From the NCBI RefSeq assembly GCF_032854445.1, contig NC_088304.1, positions 3,474,001 to 3,538,000 of the forward strand: a stretch of DNA of 64,000 bases, written 5' to 3'. Under the pieces are notes generated by a model that was not told the origin of the DNA, did no database searches, and saw nothing but the letters and a program-made list of their open reading frames with translations. A program made the position numbers and the translations under genes. Below are positions 25,201 through 35,345 of this stretch, one piece after another. This DNA comes from Liolophura sinensis. Lineage: Eukaryota > Mollusca > Polyplacophora > Chitonida > Chitonidae. How positions within the stretch are numbered: the stretch's first letter is position 1; every line of letters begins with the position of its first letter.

Positions 25201-28200
25201 TATGATGACTGGTAGTGGTACCTACTCTTACACAACACACAGGTAAAATACGGCTACTTGGCATTTTTATCTTTCAGTATATGATGACTAGAACTGGTAC
25301 CTGCTCCCACACAACACACAGGTAAAGTACGGCTGCCTGACATTTTTATCTTGCAGTATATGATGACTAGTAGTGGTACCTGCTGTCACACAACACACAG
25401 GTAAAATACGGCTACTAGGCGTTTTTATCTTGCAGTATATGATGACTGGTAGTGTTACCTGCCCTCACACAACACATGGATAAAATACGGCTACCTGACA
25501 CTTTTATCTTGCAGTATATGATGACTGGTAGTGTTATCCGCCCTCACACAACACATGGATAAAATACGGCTACCTGACATTTTTATCTTGCAGTATATGA
25601 TGACTGGTAGTGTTATCTGCCCTCACACAACACATGGATAAAATACGGCTACCTGACATTTTTATCTTGCAGTATATGATGACTAGTAGTGGTATCTGCC
25701 CTCACACAACACATGGCTAAAATACTGCTATTTGACATTTTTATCATGCAGTATATGATGACCGATAGTGTTGCCTGCCCTCACACAACACATGGGTAAA
25801 ATATGGCTAATTGACATTTTTATCATGCAGTATATAATGACTAGTAGTGTTATCTGCCCTCACACAACACATAGGTAAAATACGGCTACCTGACATTTTT
25901 ATCTTGTAGTATATGATGACTTCCAGTGTTACCTGCCCTCACACAACACACAGGTAAAATACGGCTACCTGACATTTTTATCTTGCAGTATATGATGACT
26001 GGTAGTGTTATCTGCCCTCACACAACACACGGATAAAATACGGCTACCTGACATTGTTATCTTGCAGTATATGATGACTGCCAGTGGTACCTGCCCCCAC
26101 ACAACGCATGGGTAAAATACGGCTACCTGACATTTTTATCTTGCAGTATATGATGACTGGTAGTGTCATCTGCTCTCACACAATACACAGGTAAAATACG
26201 GCTACCTGACGTTTTTATCATGCACTATATGATGACTGATAGTGTTATCTGCCCTCGCACAACACAGAGGTAAAATACGGCTACTTGACATTTTTATCTT
26301 GTAGTATATGATGACTGGTAGTGTTATCTGCCCTCACACAACACATAGGTAAAGTACAGCTACATGAAATTTTTATCTTGCAGTATATGATGACTAGTAG
26401 TGTTATCTGCCCTCACATAACACACAGGTAAAATACGGCTACCTGACATTTTTATCTTGTAGTATATGATGACAGGTTGTGGTATCTGCCCTCACACAAC
26501 ACATAGGTAAAGTATGGCTACATGAAATTTTTATCTTGCAGTATATGATGACTAGTAGTGGTACCTGCTCTCACACAACACACAGGTAAAATACGGCTAC
26601 CTGACATTTTTATCTTGCAGTATATAATGACTAGTAGTTTTAACTGCTCTCACACAACACATGGATAAAATACGGCTACATGAAATTTTATCTTGCAGTA
26701 TATGATGACTAGTAGTGTTACCTGCCCTCACACAACACATGGATAAAGTATGGCTACTTGACATTTTTGTCTTGCAGTATATGATGACTGGTAGTGGTAC
26801 CTACTCTTACACAACACACAGGTAAAATACGGCTACTTGGCATTTTTATCTTTCAGTATATGATGACTAGAACTGGTACCTGCTCCCACACAACACACAG
26901 GTAAAGTACGGCTGCCTGACATTTTTATCTTGCAGTATATGATGACTAGTAGTGGTACCTGCTGTCACACAACACACAGGTAAAATACGGCTACTAGGCG
27001 TTTTTATCTTGCAGTATATGATGACTGGTAGTGTTACCTGCCCTCACACAACACAGAGGTAAAATACGGATACCTGACATTTTTATCTTGCAGTATATGA
27101 TGACTGGTAGTGTTACCTGCCCTCACACAACACATGGATAAAATACGGCTACCTGACATTTTTATCTTGCAGTATATGATGACTGGTAGTGTTATCTGCC
27201 CTCACACAACACATGGATAAAATACGGCTACCTGACATTTTTATCTTGCAGTATATGATGACTAGTAGTGGTATCTGCCCTCACACAACACATGGCTAAA
27301 ATACTGCTATTTGACATTTTTATCATGCAGTATATGATGACCGATAGTGTTGCCTGCCCTCACACAACACATGGGTAAAATATGGCTAATTGACATTTTT
27401 ATCATGCAGTATATAATGACTAGTAGTGTTATCTGCCCTCACACAACACATAGGTAAAATACGGCTACCTGACATTTTTATCTTGTAGTATATGATGACT
27501 TCCAGTGTTACCTGCCCTCACACAACACACAGGTAAAATACGGCTACCTGACATTTTTATCTTGCAGTATATGATGACTGGTAGTGTTATCTGCCCTCAC
27601 ACAACACACGGATAAAATACGGCTACCTGACATTGTTATCTTGCAGTATATGATGACTGCCAGTGGTACCTGCCCCCACACAACGCATGGGTAAAATACG
27701 GCTACCTGACATTTTTATCTTGCAGTATATGATGACTGGTGGTGTTATCTGCCCTCACACAACACACGGATAAAATACGGCTACCTGACATGTTTATCTT
27801 GCAGTATATAATGACTAGTAGTGGTACCTCCCCCCACAGAACATATGGGTAAAATACGGCTACCTGACAATTTTATCTTGCAGTATATGATGAATGGTGG
27901 TGTTATCTACCCTCACACAAGATATGGATAAAATACGGCTACATGAAATTTTTGTCTTGCAGTATATAATGACTAGTAGTGGTACCTGCTCCAACACAAC
28001 ACACAGGTAAAATACGGCTACTTGGCATTTTTATTTTGCAGTATATGATGACTGGTAGTGTTACCTGCCCTCACACAACACATAGGTAAAATACGGATAC
28101 CTGACATTTTTATCTTGCAGTATATGATGACTGGTAGTGTTACCTGCCCTCACACAACACATAGGTAAAATACGGATACCTGACATTTTTATCTTGCAGT

Positions 28201-28650
28201 ATATGATGACTGGTAGTGTTACCTGCCCTCACACAACACATAGGTAAAATACGGCTACCTGACATTTTTATCTTGCAGTATATGATGACTAGTATTGGTA
28301 CCTGCTCCCACACAACACATAGGTAAAATACGGCTACTTGGCATTTTTTTTTTTGCAGTATATGATGACTGGTAGTGTTATCTGCCCTCACACAACACAT
28401 AGGTAAAATACGGCTACCTGACATTTTTATCTTGCAGTATATGATGACTAGTATTGGTACCTGCTCTCACACAACACATAGGTAAAATACGGCTACCTGA
28501 CATTTTTATCTTGCAGTATATGATGACTGGTAGTGTTACCTGCCCTCACACAACACACCGGTAAAATACGACTACCTGACATTTTTATCTTGCAATATAT
28601 GATGACTAGTAATCGTACCTGCTCTCACACAACACACAGGTAAAATAGTC
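19290..28650. repeat. 79-bp satellite array, ~118 units, with splice-site-like structure
   Basis: The unit is 79 bp, measured from successive TATATGATGA starts at 19511, 19590 and 19669. Its parts in order are TATATGATGACTGGTAGTGG, TACCTGCCCTCACACAACAC, an AG|GTAAAATACGG segment, CTACCTGAC, and TTTTTATCTTGCAG. The 35-bp half from GTAAAA to GCAG looks like a miniature intron: donor-like AG|GTAAAA, branch-point-like CTGAC, pyrimidine-rich TTTTTATCTTGCAG acceptor. The other 44 bp would be the exon. 79 is not a multiple of three and no long frame exists. Variant zones: homogeneous GGTTGTGG units (19430-20700), diverged units (20700-24500), a duplicated block (24580-27737) and homogeneous units again near 28000-28560. 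Confidence 0.97.
24580..27737. repeat. 1,579-bp tandem segmental duplication within the satellite
   Basis: Two near-identical blocks, about 24580-26158 and 26159-27737, each of 20 units. The offset is 1,579 bp at several landmarks (GTAGTGTCAT 24581/26160; GACTAGTAGTGG 25681/27260; TTCCAG 25921/27500). It is 20 x 79 minus one base, from a unit lacking one T (near 25110 and 26689). Few differences are seen, one near 25470-25530 against 27050-27110, so it is recent. Confidence 0.92.
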
Positions 28651-28996
28651 TTTTTTTTTTTAGTCTTTTAAACCTGAAACATGGCGGATGTCGTTCAAAA
28701 TATAATTTTCTTTATGTCATGAATCCATAAAGAAAATGTGTCAAATAACAGACGAGATCTTTTCAAGTGTAACTTGTGGCAGGTCATTCACCGTGTTTGT
28801 TAAAGGTAACTAACTGTTCCGTCGATGAGCGGCCAATGTCCACCTCACTCGCAGGGATGCAAGATGGTATGCACGCTTATCGCCCTTGTTCTGTGAAAGG
28901 CGAGAGTCTTTTTTTCATCTTTAAAGAGAATTACATTGTCACGCAATTACCCTGTATAACAATATTACAAACTATTTAAGCATAACAATGCAAATA
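28651..28996. other. unique noncoding sequence
   Basis: Short stretch after the satellite; a 67-codon frame (28776-28979) has no features. Confidence 0.4.
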
Positions 28997-29013
28997 CTCT
29001 CTCTCTCTCTCTT

Positions 29014-29092
<79 letters not shown>
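28997..29092. repeat. (CT)n microsatellite
   Basis: About 96 bp of CT dinucleotide with two early interruptions. Confidence 0.97.
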
Positions 29093-29093
<1 letters not shown>

Positions 29094-29704
29094 GGCTTAT
29101 GCTGAGTTTTAGTCCGTTTCGGTCTACTCAAGTACTATTGTTCTGAATAAAGCATGCAGAAACTTTTCGATAGTACTGAATGTGGCATTTTGAAACAGTT
29201 ACTCGCATTCTAGCTCAAACTTCGCTTAAAAAATCACTAATTTCCCATTAATCTTCTTTTTTCAAGCCCTAGATCTCACAAACGCAAACTCCTGGATGTC
29301 AGCCAGGACGACTTGATAAAAATGGCGCCCGCAATAATTAATTCGGTCTATCAGCCAACCATGTTGTTTTTGCCACAGTATTTTTTTCGGATGACTTATG
29401 CATCGGATGTAGAAATAGCCGTAATTTCTAGAAACATTGCTCAGTAATTTTTATACATACATTTTTTTCAAGTAATCTTCCAAATGTTGTTTACTTTTTA
29501 AACAGTCCTCTCATCCAATTGACATTTCTTGTTTTATTGGGTTAAATTCACAGTCATCGATTGCTATAGTCCATCGTTTTCCACCACTCGCTCCAATCGC
29601 CGTACTTTTCCCCTTATAGCAGAAGAAGCGCATGCAAAGATACTCACAAATATACGACGTCACGTTTGTAAAGGTGGCGGTATATAGGTCTAAATATGAT
29701 CCTG

Positions 29705-29706
<2 letters not shown>
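29093..29706. other. unique noncoding sequence
   Basis: No repeat. A short GC-richer patch near 29310-29345 has AAAATGGCGCCCGCAATAAT followed by TAATTA-like sequence, similar in style to the islands, but it is small. Confidence 0.35.

Positions 29707-29745
<39 letters not shown>
29707..29745. repeat. (AT)n microsatellite
   Basis: About 39 bp of AT dinucleotide. Confidence 0.95.
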
Positions 29746-29748
<3 letters not shown>

Positions 29749-29797
29749 AATATTTAAAACTTATGGTTTGCTTCGTCATTTTATTACATAGTTATAC

Positions 29798-29842
29798 TTA
29801 TTTATTTATGTGATTGGTGTTTTACCTGCCCTAAAGAATATG
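29798..29842 (-). mobile_element. SINE-B 3' end fragment, minus strand
   Basis: TTATTTATGTGATTGGTGTT then TTACC on the plus strand is the reverse of the SINE-B tail and terminus. The rest is missing. Confidence 0.5.
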
Positions 29843-30882
29843 TAGGTGTATATATGCATTTCTACATTCATTAATTTGATTAATGTTGGCGTTTTACCAT
29901 CGCAAAAAATATAGATGAGAAAAAGTCTTCGGTATACTGAGTTTGAGTTAAACCATAATCACATAAAATAGACAAATTCATTACTTCAAAGCGGTCATAG
30001 CTTAAATGCAGTACAGTGTGTAAAATGAAATTTGATGCATTCAATTAATTTACGATTTTAATTTTAATCGCATCTCAGAAGCAAAACCAATAACAACAAC
30101 AAAAACTCTCTGGGACTCTATGACCGCACTTGTCACACGCAGTAACCTGTCTTCGCAGACGTGTCTACGCAATTCCTGGCGGGAACACATCGTAAATCAT
30201 AGCCTTTAACAAAAGCTGCACGATGTATGTGCCAAACTATGATGTCCAAAAAATGATGTATGCTGACATTATAATCAGAATAAATCATTTTGCGTGATAG
30301 TAATCCTTGAAAATGACCTGATTATAGATAAATCTTTTAGTGCAGGTAAATTAAAAAAAAATTAATTATTTGGGGCCAACATCATGTGAAAAATCAGGAT
30401 TTCCCTGCACAGATAACAGGTGTTTATTCGTAGTATAATAAATTATATACATATAACATACATTGTTTTACTACATGGGGGGCACATAAATTAGCACTGT
30501 GTAAAAGTGGTTGAATCTGTCATGTTGCGTGCTTGCGTTGGAACACTTCACACAAATCTGCTTGGTCTGTATATAACAGCCATATGTTAATCAAAATAAC
30601 ATCGAAATGTTTTATTTTGCGTATAGACGGCCTATGTGTGTATCTGACTTTTGTTATTTATAGATGGTATAAAATTGGGTATTGCTCAATTACAGTGACG
30701 GTTTTAGAACAAGTCAGTGGGGGAAATGTACGATCTCTGGTTGAAGCGTAAGTGTACTCTAACCTCGGCTACACATTATTGTACGGTATTTAGAAATCAA
30801 TTTAACATACGCTAGACTTTGGTAATCAAAAGAACGATGCTGATACACTGTTAAATCAAAATGTTTGAAACCAGGCAAGTAG
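29843..30882. other. AT-rich unique noncoding sequence
   Basis: No gene or repeat family recognised. Confidence 0.45.
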
Positions 30883-30911
30883 ATTATTATTATTATTATT
30901 ATTATTATTAT
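30883..30911. repeat. (ATT)n microsatellite
   Basis: About nine perfect ATT units. Confidence 0.95.
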
Positions 30912-31490
30912 GGTAATAAAACACCCTCGCGAGAGAGAAAAGCACTTTTCCTATGCATGTTACAGGACCGGCCACAATAGAACGCCCCCTGGTGGTGTGA
31001 GGGGTGGTTGGCTGTTGATCCTCGCACTGTTAAGCCTCTGCTCAGTGGCCCGTGAGCTAGCTACCTACGACTCTGGCATTTGCCATGGGTCTAAGCACTG
31101 TAAGACCTTGTTCATATTTGTCATGCATTTCAATAAGCCATAGAGCCCCTGCCGACTGCCTGACGCCGCCATCACACTGTCGCCAACGGGCGTTCTCCCC
31201 GGCTACCACTCATCCATCTTCTCGATGATTTGTGCGCGCTGACCTTCTTTCTTTTTTAAGTTGCAGCCAATCACAGGCAAATACCACGCCCACTGCGCAA
31301 TGCTTCGAAGCCACGCCCACCCTATGCATCAACAGCTATAGTTTATCACAGTATAAAGGGTTCCCCGTATAGTTTCCATTTTCTCTCATGAAAATATTTA
31401 TAATTTTGTCTCTTTTCAATTTTCGAATCAACACAAACCTCATTCATATTAGAAAACGCGACTTATACTACAAGAGGACATCGAAATGAA
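30912..31490 (+). promoter_or_regulatory. promoter-like island with CTCF motif, CCAAT, CACGCCC boxes and TATA
   Basis: A GC-rich island. At 30982-30995 the minus strand reads CCACCAGGGGGCGT, 13 of 14 bases of the CTCF core CCACCAGGGGGCGC. Further on, in plus orientation, are CCAAT (31267-31271), CCACGCCCAC twice (31284-31293 and 31311-31320, KLF/Sp type) and TATAAAGG (31352-31359). This order and spacing is that of an animal pol II core promoter, predicting a start near 31380-31385. The first ATG (31388) opens a 33-codon frame to 31489 with a hydrophobic, signal-like beginning (MKIFIILSLFNF). It could be a first exon, a short peptide or chance. A 77-codon frame at 30910-31143 overlaps and is not recognised. 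Confidence 0.5.
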
Positions 31491-32204
31491 CATATTTTAT
31501 GTCATTCTTTGTAGTAGTCAGATGTTGAAACTGTACAAGTACGTTTGTAACACTAGTCATAGCAAAGGCAGTTTACATAAATAACCTGGTAGAGAAATCG
31601 ACTTTGATCATGAGTCAGGATTCACCCACCCACCCATCCCAGACATCTGTGAAATGTAATTTTGCTAAAATATATTATTTATGCAGCAAAAGACATTGAA
31701 AATTTTATCAAAACGATTCATACGAATCACCGCCTTATCTCACCTATAAACTCTCACACACATTTCCTTCAACGGATGGTAACTCTCCCTGCAAAATAAA
31801 ATGTTGTAAAATACTAGTTTTACTAAATAAATCTTAACTCAAAAATGTCTACACCACCCTTCTTACATTTACATTACTATACTATCGCCGTTTGTTTGGT
31901 AACGTGATGATTGTGGACAAGGCACCTCGAGTAACCATGCCTAATTCTATCTTTCACAAAACCAGTGCGTCAGTACATGAAGTCAGCAGGCCCCTTAGGC
32001 GAGGACAGAAGCTATGCATACAATCGCTTCAGCAACGTTTTTACTTACGAACTGAGGGCTGAGTCTTTCTTTTTTTAACAATCTTCCTTTAATACGTATA
32101 ATAGTCTTTATGAGATATGTGGTAATTCATTTCTGTAATGTGCTACTATCATCTGTGTTGAATTCGTTGTGGTATATGGAATGATACAAATAAGGATCGT
32201 ATAT
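31491..32204. other. AT-rich unique noncoding sequence
   Basis: No repeat and no frame longer than about 60 codons. If the upstream island is a real promoter, a first intron would lie here. Confidence 0.35.
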
Positions 32205-32220
32205 AATAATAATAATAATA

Positions 32221-32280
<60 letters not shown>
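32205..32280. repeat. (AAT)n followed by (AT)n microsatellite
   Basis: A short (AAT)n run, then about 57 bp of AT dinucleotide. It produces the YIYIYI stretch in a minus-strand frame, which is not a gene. Confidence 0.95.
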
Positions 32281-32284
<4 letters not shown>

Positions 32285-32499
32285 CAGAGAAAGTGTTTGA
32301 ATGTGTACAAGACACATACTTTAACATGACATTATTAAAGGTAGCACTTTCTATGTACACAGCCTCCAATACACGTCACTGAAGTCGTGAATAGGTGGCT
32401 GAAATCAATGACTCAAATCAATAAATCTTTGTCACGATGCTGGCATCTAGGTCTATAGGTTGAAAAACATTGAGTTACAGGAGTAATCCGGCGTTCTTC

Positions 32500-32590
32500 G
32501 TCAGGTGTCTCGTCGTCATATGACTGAAAAATTGTTAAGTACGACGCTAAACCCCAAGCACTCACTCACTCACTCACTTGTCGGGTGTCT
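32500..32590 (+). mobile_element. SINE-A 3' domain alone, between target-site duplications
   Basis: Only the 3' domain is present: CGTCGTCATATGACTGAAAA, then GTACGACGCTAAACCCC and (ACTC)n (32511-32579). It is flanked by GTCAGGTGTCT (32500-32510) and GTCGGGTGTCT (32580-32590), 10 of 11 bases alike. So this roughly 70-bp piece was itself inserted; it is not the remnant of a larger copy decayed in place. Confidence 0.85.
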
Positions 32591-33297
32591 TGTTATATAC
32601 CCTGATTTAAAGCCGCACAGCAGAATCGACGAGGGCCAGATTCGAGGTTATATAGCACTTCATTGCTCATAGGTTTATATGCATGTGCGCTGCAGCGAGA
32701 AAATAACGTGGAATAATTAAGATGGTGCGGTTCAAATATCAATATTACTGCCGCTGGTGGGACTTCAGATATGTATATGTAATAAAATTTAATATTTGAC
32801 CATCTAAGACAAAATCTCGGTTGGTATAGGAAATCCTGCATATTCCACACTTGCAATCAATATTACATTTGAAAACATATAAATACCCCAAAATGTCCAC
32901 ATTTCATGTAATGCTGGACAGCGTTGGACGGAACGTTATTTTGCGTTTTATTGATATAACCGTATATAATGAATGTATAGTGATTTTGCACAAAAAAAAA
33001 ATAGCTGAAATAACAGGAGAAAATGGCCCTGCCTTGAAAAAAATCTACAAACAGGACTATATTAATCGAGGCTTACAACATAGCTATGTGACCTTTTCAT
33101 TTTTTATTCTTCGGGTGGTTTATTTTTAGTCGCTGTGGCAAACGTTTCACGCTATAAACTCATACATCTTTCAAAGACACGCTAAGAGAAAAAAAAAACA
33201 AAACATCGCAACAGTTGATTGTTCTTCGCTGATTGAGAATGATGTTTAAAGCTTGTCAAAGATATACAGACAGGTAGTGCTACTATACTCAAATCGG
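32591..33297. other. unique noncoding sequence
   Basis: No gene recognised. A 92-codon frame at 32851-33129 and an 87-codon frame at 32593-32856 (-) have no features. Confidence 0.4.
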
Positions 33298-33556
33298 CCG
33301 GGGGCTTCCGTGGCACAGTTGGTTAGCGCGCTAACGCAGCGCCATGACTCAGGGGCCTCTCACCAATGCGGTCGGTGTGAGTTCAAGTCCAGCTCATGAC
33401 GGCTTCCTCTCCGCCCGTATGTGGAAAGGTCTGTCAACAACGTGCGGATGGTCGTGGATTTTTCCCGGGCTCTGTCCAATTTCCTCCCACCATAACCGCC
33501 GTCAAATAAGAGAAATATTCTTGAGCGCGGCGTTAAACACCAAGTAAATTAAAGCG
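33298..33556 (+). mobile_element. SINE-B, full length, best copy in the window
   Basis: The tRNA-like head has A box TGGCACAGTTGG (33311-33322) and B box GAGTTCAAGTCC (33379-33390), so the internal pol III promoter looks intact. Body blocks match the 7398 and 7688 copies. The 3' domain reads AGAGAAATATTCTTGAGCGC then GGCGTTAAACACC. About 250 bp long with a short A-rich tail. Confidence 0.93.
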
Positions 33557-33699
33557 GTCGCGTTTCCTATATTTGTACCAATGTATAATTACACATACTT
33601 CAATTTACAATCTTTGTGTTTATTTTGACGTTCACATTTAAAACATTTGTAATACAGCATCCCTGTAATAAACTTTGTCTTATTTAGTTATTTATTTAT

Positions 33700-33770
33700 A
33701 TATTCTCGCCACGATATGGCTGAAATACTCCCAATGTGGCGTAAAACGATAATCATTTATTTATTTGATT
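33700..33770 (+). mobile_element. SINE-C 3' domain
   Basis: CGCCACGATATGGCTGAAAT followed by ATGTGGCGTAAAACG and an ATTT-rich tail. No head or body is attached. Confidence 0.8.
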
Positions 33771-34030
33771 GCTGTTGTACAGTCATAGATTTAATGCCCC
33801 ACAATCTTAAGCTTATTAAATATACGATGGCTGTCAGTTTCATCGGTGGGAGAAATCGGAATGGCCAAAGTAAACCAGTGACCTTTTACAAGTTTCTGAC
33901 GAACTTCCTCACGTTTGACGTCCAGATATGCAACGCAGCAAATTGGTGGGAGACAAAAGATCATGAACGAAATGGGTCTGCTTGTTGTGACAAACGCCCC
34001 CCAATCCCCGGACATTGCGAGCCTGCGCAC
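33763..34030 (-). mobile_element. diverged tRNA-derived SINE, minus strand
   Basis: On the plus strand it starts (ATTT)n GATTGCTGTTGTACAGTCAT and contains GGTGGGAGAAATCGGAATGG and AAACCAGTGACC, positions equivalent to the SINE-B body, but it is strongly diverged. It abuts the SINE-C domain. A 108-codon frame (33716-34042) is SINE-derived. Confidence 0.5.
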
Positions 34031-34496
34031 TATATGACATGAAGTGAAATACCCAGTAACTCATTTTAACATTGTGTTTTACCGATTACACCATTGTTTC
34101 TTGCAAGGTGCTAAGATAAGCCAAGGGGGCTTTCATGCCACCACCCTAGCCTAGTCAGAGACGGGGAGGATGCTAACCCTGACTGAGATCAACTGTTGCG
34201 TGACCTCACCATGGCGCTTATATATGCAAGACCAGAACCCGATGCTCATGAAGTGTCGCTCTGTAGTGATTGCTTTAGATTTAGTGCCTCTATAGTTAGG
34301 CTTTAAAATAGTTAATTTAAACTCTGCTCTGATGTACATTTTCGTATTTGCTGTTAAGTAAATTGTTGCTAACATTCAGCGTTTGATTTTATTTCATCTG
34401 TTTAAAATTCAGTGATATTTCATCCAGTACAGGAAAATGTTTCACTAATTTGTCCCTCTGTGAAAGTTATTGGACAAACTTCCGGATACAAAGAGC
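34031..34496. other. unique noncoding sequence
   Basis: No gene recognised. A small GC-richer block lies near 34105-34210. Confidence 0.4.
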
Positions 34497-34580
34497 TGGA
34501 ATTGGATTCGAACTCGTGACCTGACATTCTTTACAAGAAAGCTTTTTGTTGGGTATCTAACTGATTTCATTGGGTAGCAA
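34497..34580 (-). mobile_element. tRNA-like relic (Thr-TGT-like), probably a SINE head
   Basis: On the minus strand it has a perfect B box GAGTTCGAATCC (34504-34515) and an anticodon-loop-like CTTGTAA that would read TGT. The stem pairing is imperfect and the acceptor stem does not pair, so it is not a functional tRNA. A SINE head or tRNA pseudogene is likely. Confidence 0.5.
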
Positions 34581-35196
34581 GCCAAACATTATCGTTATAA
34601 CTATTACTGCTCTGAATATATTGTTGACGGTCGTTGTGACCTTTCTGTGTGAATATCTCTAAAACCTTCACCCCTATTTCACAGTTGAAGCAATTTTCCT
34701 GACGCAGAACTGATTGGCTTGAACAATATATATTGCTTAATCGAGAATAGCAATAATATAATGGAGGTGTATGGTGTGGTGACCTTCACGCTAGATCAGT
34801 GTTGTCGATGGCCTATTGATGTATTCATACCATTTATTCGCCTGGTATGTTATTGGAAAGATTAACATTGAAGCAAAAGGATTAAATTTCGTTGTCTGTG
34901 ATATGTTGTTATACTTAAATATGAATTGTACATGCAGTTTAAGAGATAATATAAAGGATTAAAGCATGTATCCTGATGTAATGGCCTGTTGTGACCGTCG
35001 GAGTACGCACCAACAGTATCTCTACATTGCCCTAAATACTGTAAAGATTAAAATACTGTATACCGGTAATCCGATTTGTTAAATGTCGCTTACAATGTTC
35101 AAATGTTTATTTATCCACATTCAGAATACAGATGTGCACGACTTCTGGGACACCCTGTACCTGTACGGTAAAGAAGACATTAGTAAACAGTTGATT
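34581..35196. other. AT-rich unique noncoding sequence
   Basis: Nothing recognisable. Confidence 0.45.
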
Positions 35197-35345
35197 GATT
35201 TATTTATTTATTTATTTGACTGGTGTTTTACGCCGTACTCATGAAGATTTCAGTTATACGACGGCGGTCAGCATTATGGTGGGTGGGAAGCGGACAGAGC
35301 CCGGGGGAAACCCACGACCATCCGCAGGTTTTTTGCCAGACCGTA
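35197..35345 (-). mobile_element. SINE-B, 5'-truncated, minus strand
   Basis: (TTTA)n, then GACTGGTGTTTTACGCCGTA and the body up to CCACGACCATCCGCAGG on the plus strand, then it stops. The head is absent. Confidence 0.9.

Noticed and set aside
19290-28650. CRISPR array
   Set aside because: The 79-bp units are continuous repeats with no unique spacers, and the genome is clearly eukaryotic.
30910-31143. 77-codon frame with a hydrophobic segment as a secreted peptide
   Set aside because: It overlaps the CTCF-like motif and starts in a microsatellite edge; the hydrophobic segment is internal, with no supporting features.
32127-32369. 80-codon minus frame with YIYIYI as a membrane protein
   Set aside because: Translation of an (AT)n microsatellite.
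34100-34130. Third CTCF motif (CCAAGGGGGCTTT)
   Set aside because: Only the central AGGGGGC agrees; flanking bases do not fit.
34497-34580. Functional tRNA-Thr gene
   Set aside because: Good B box and anticodon-like loop, but the acceptor and anticodon stems do not pair properly; more likely a SINE head or pseudogene.
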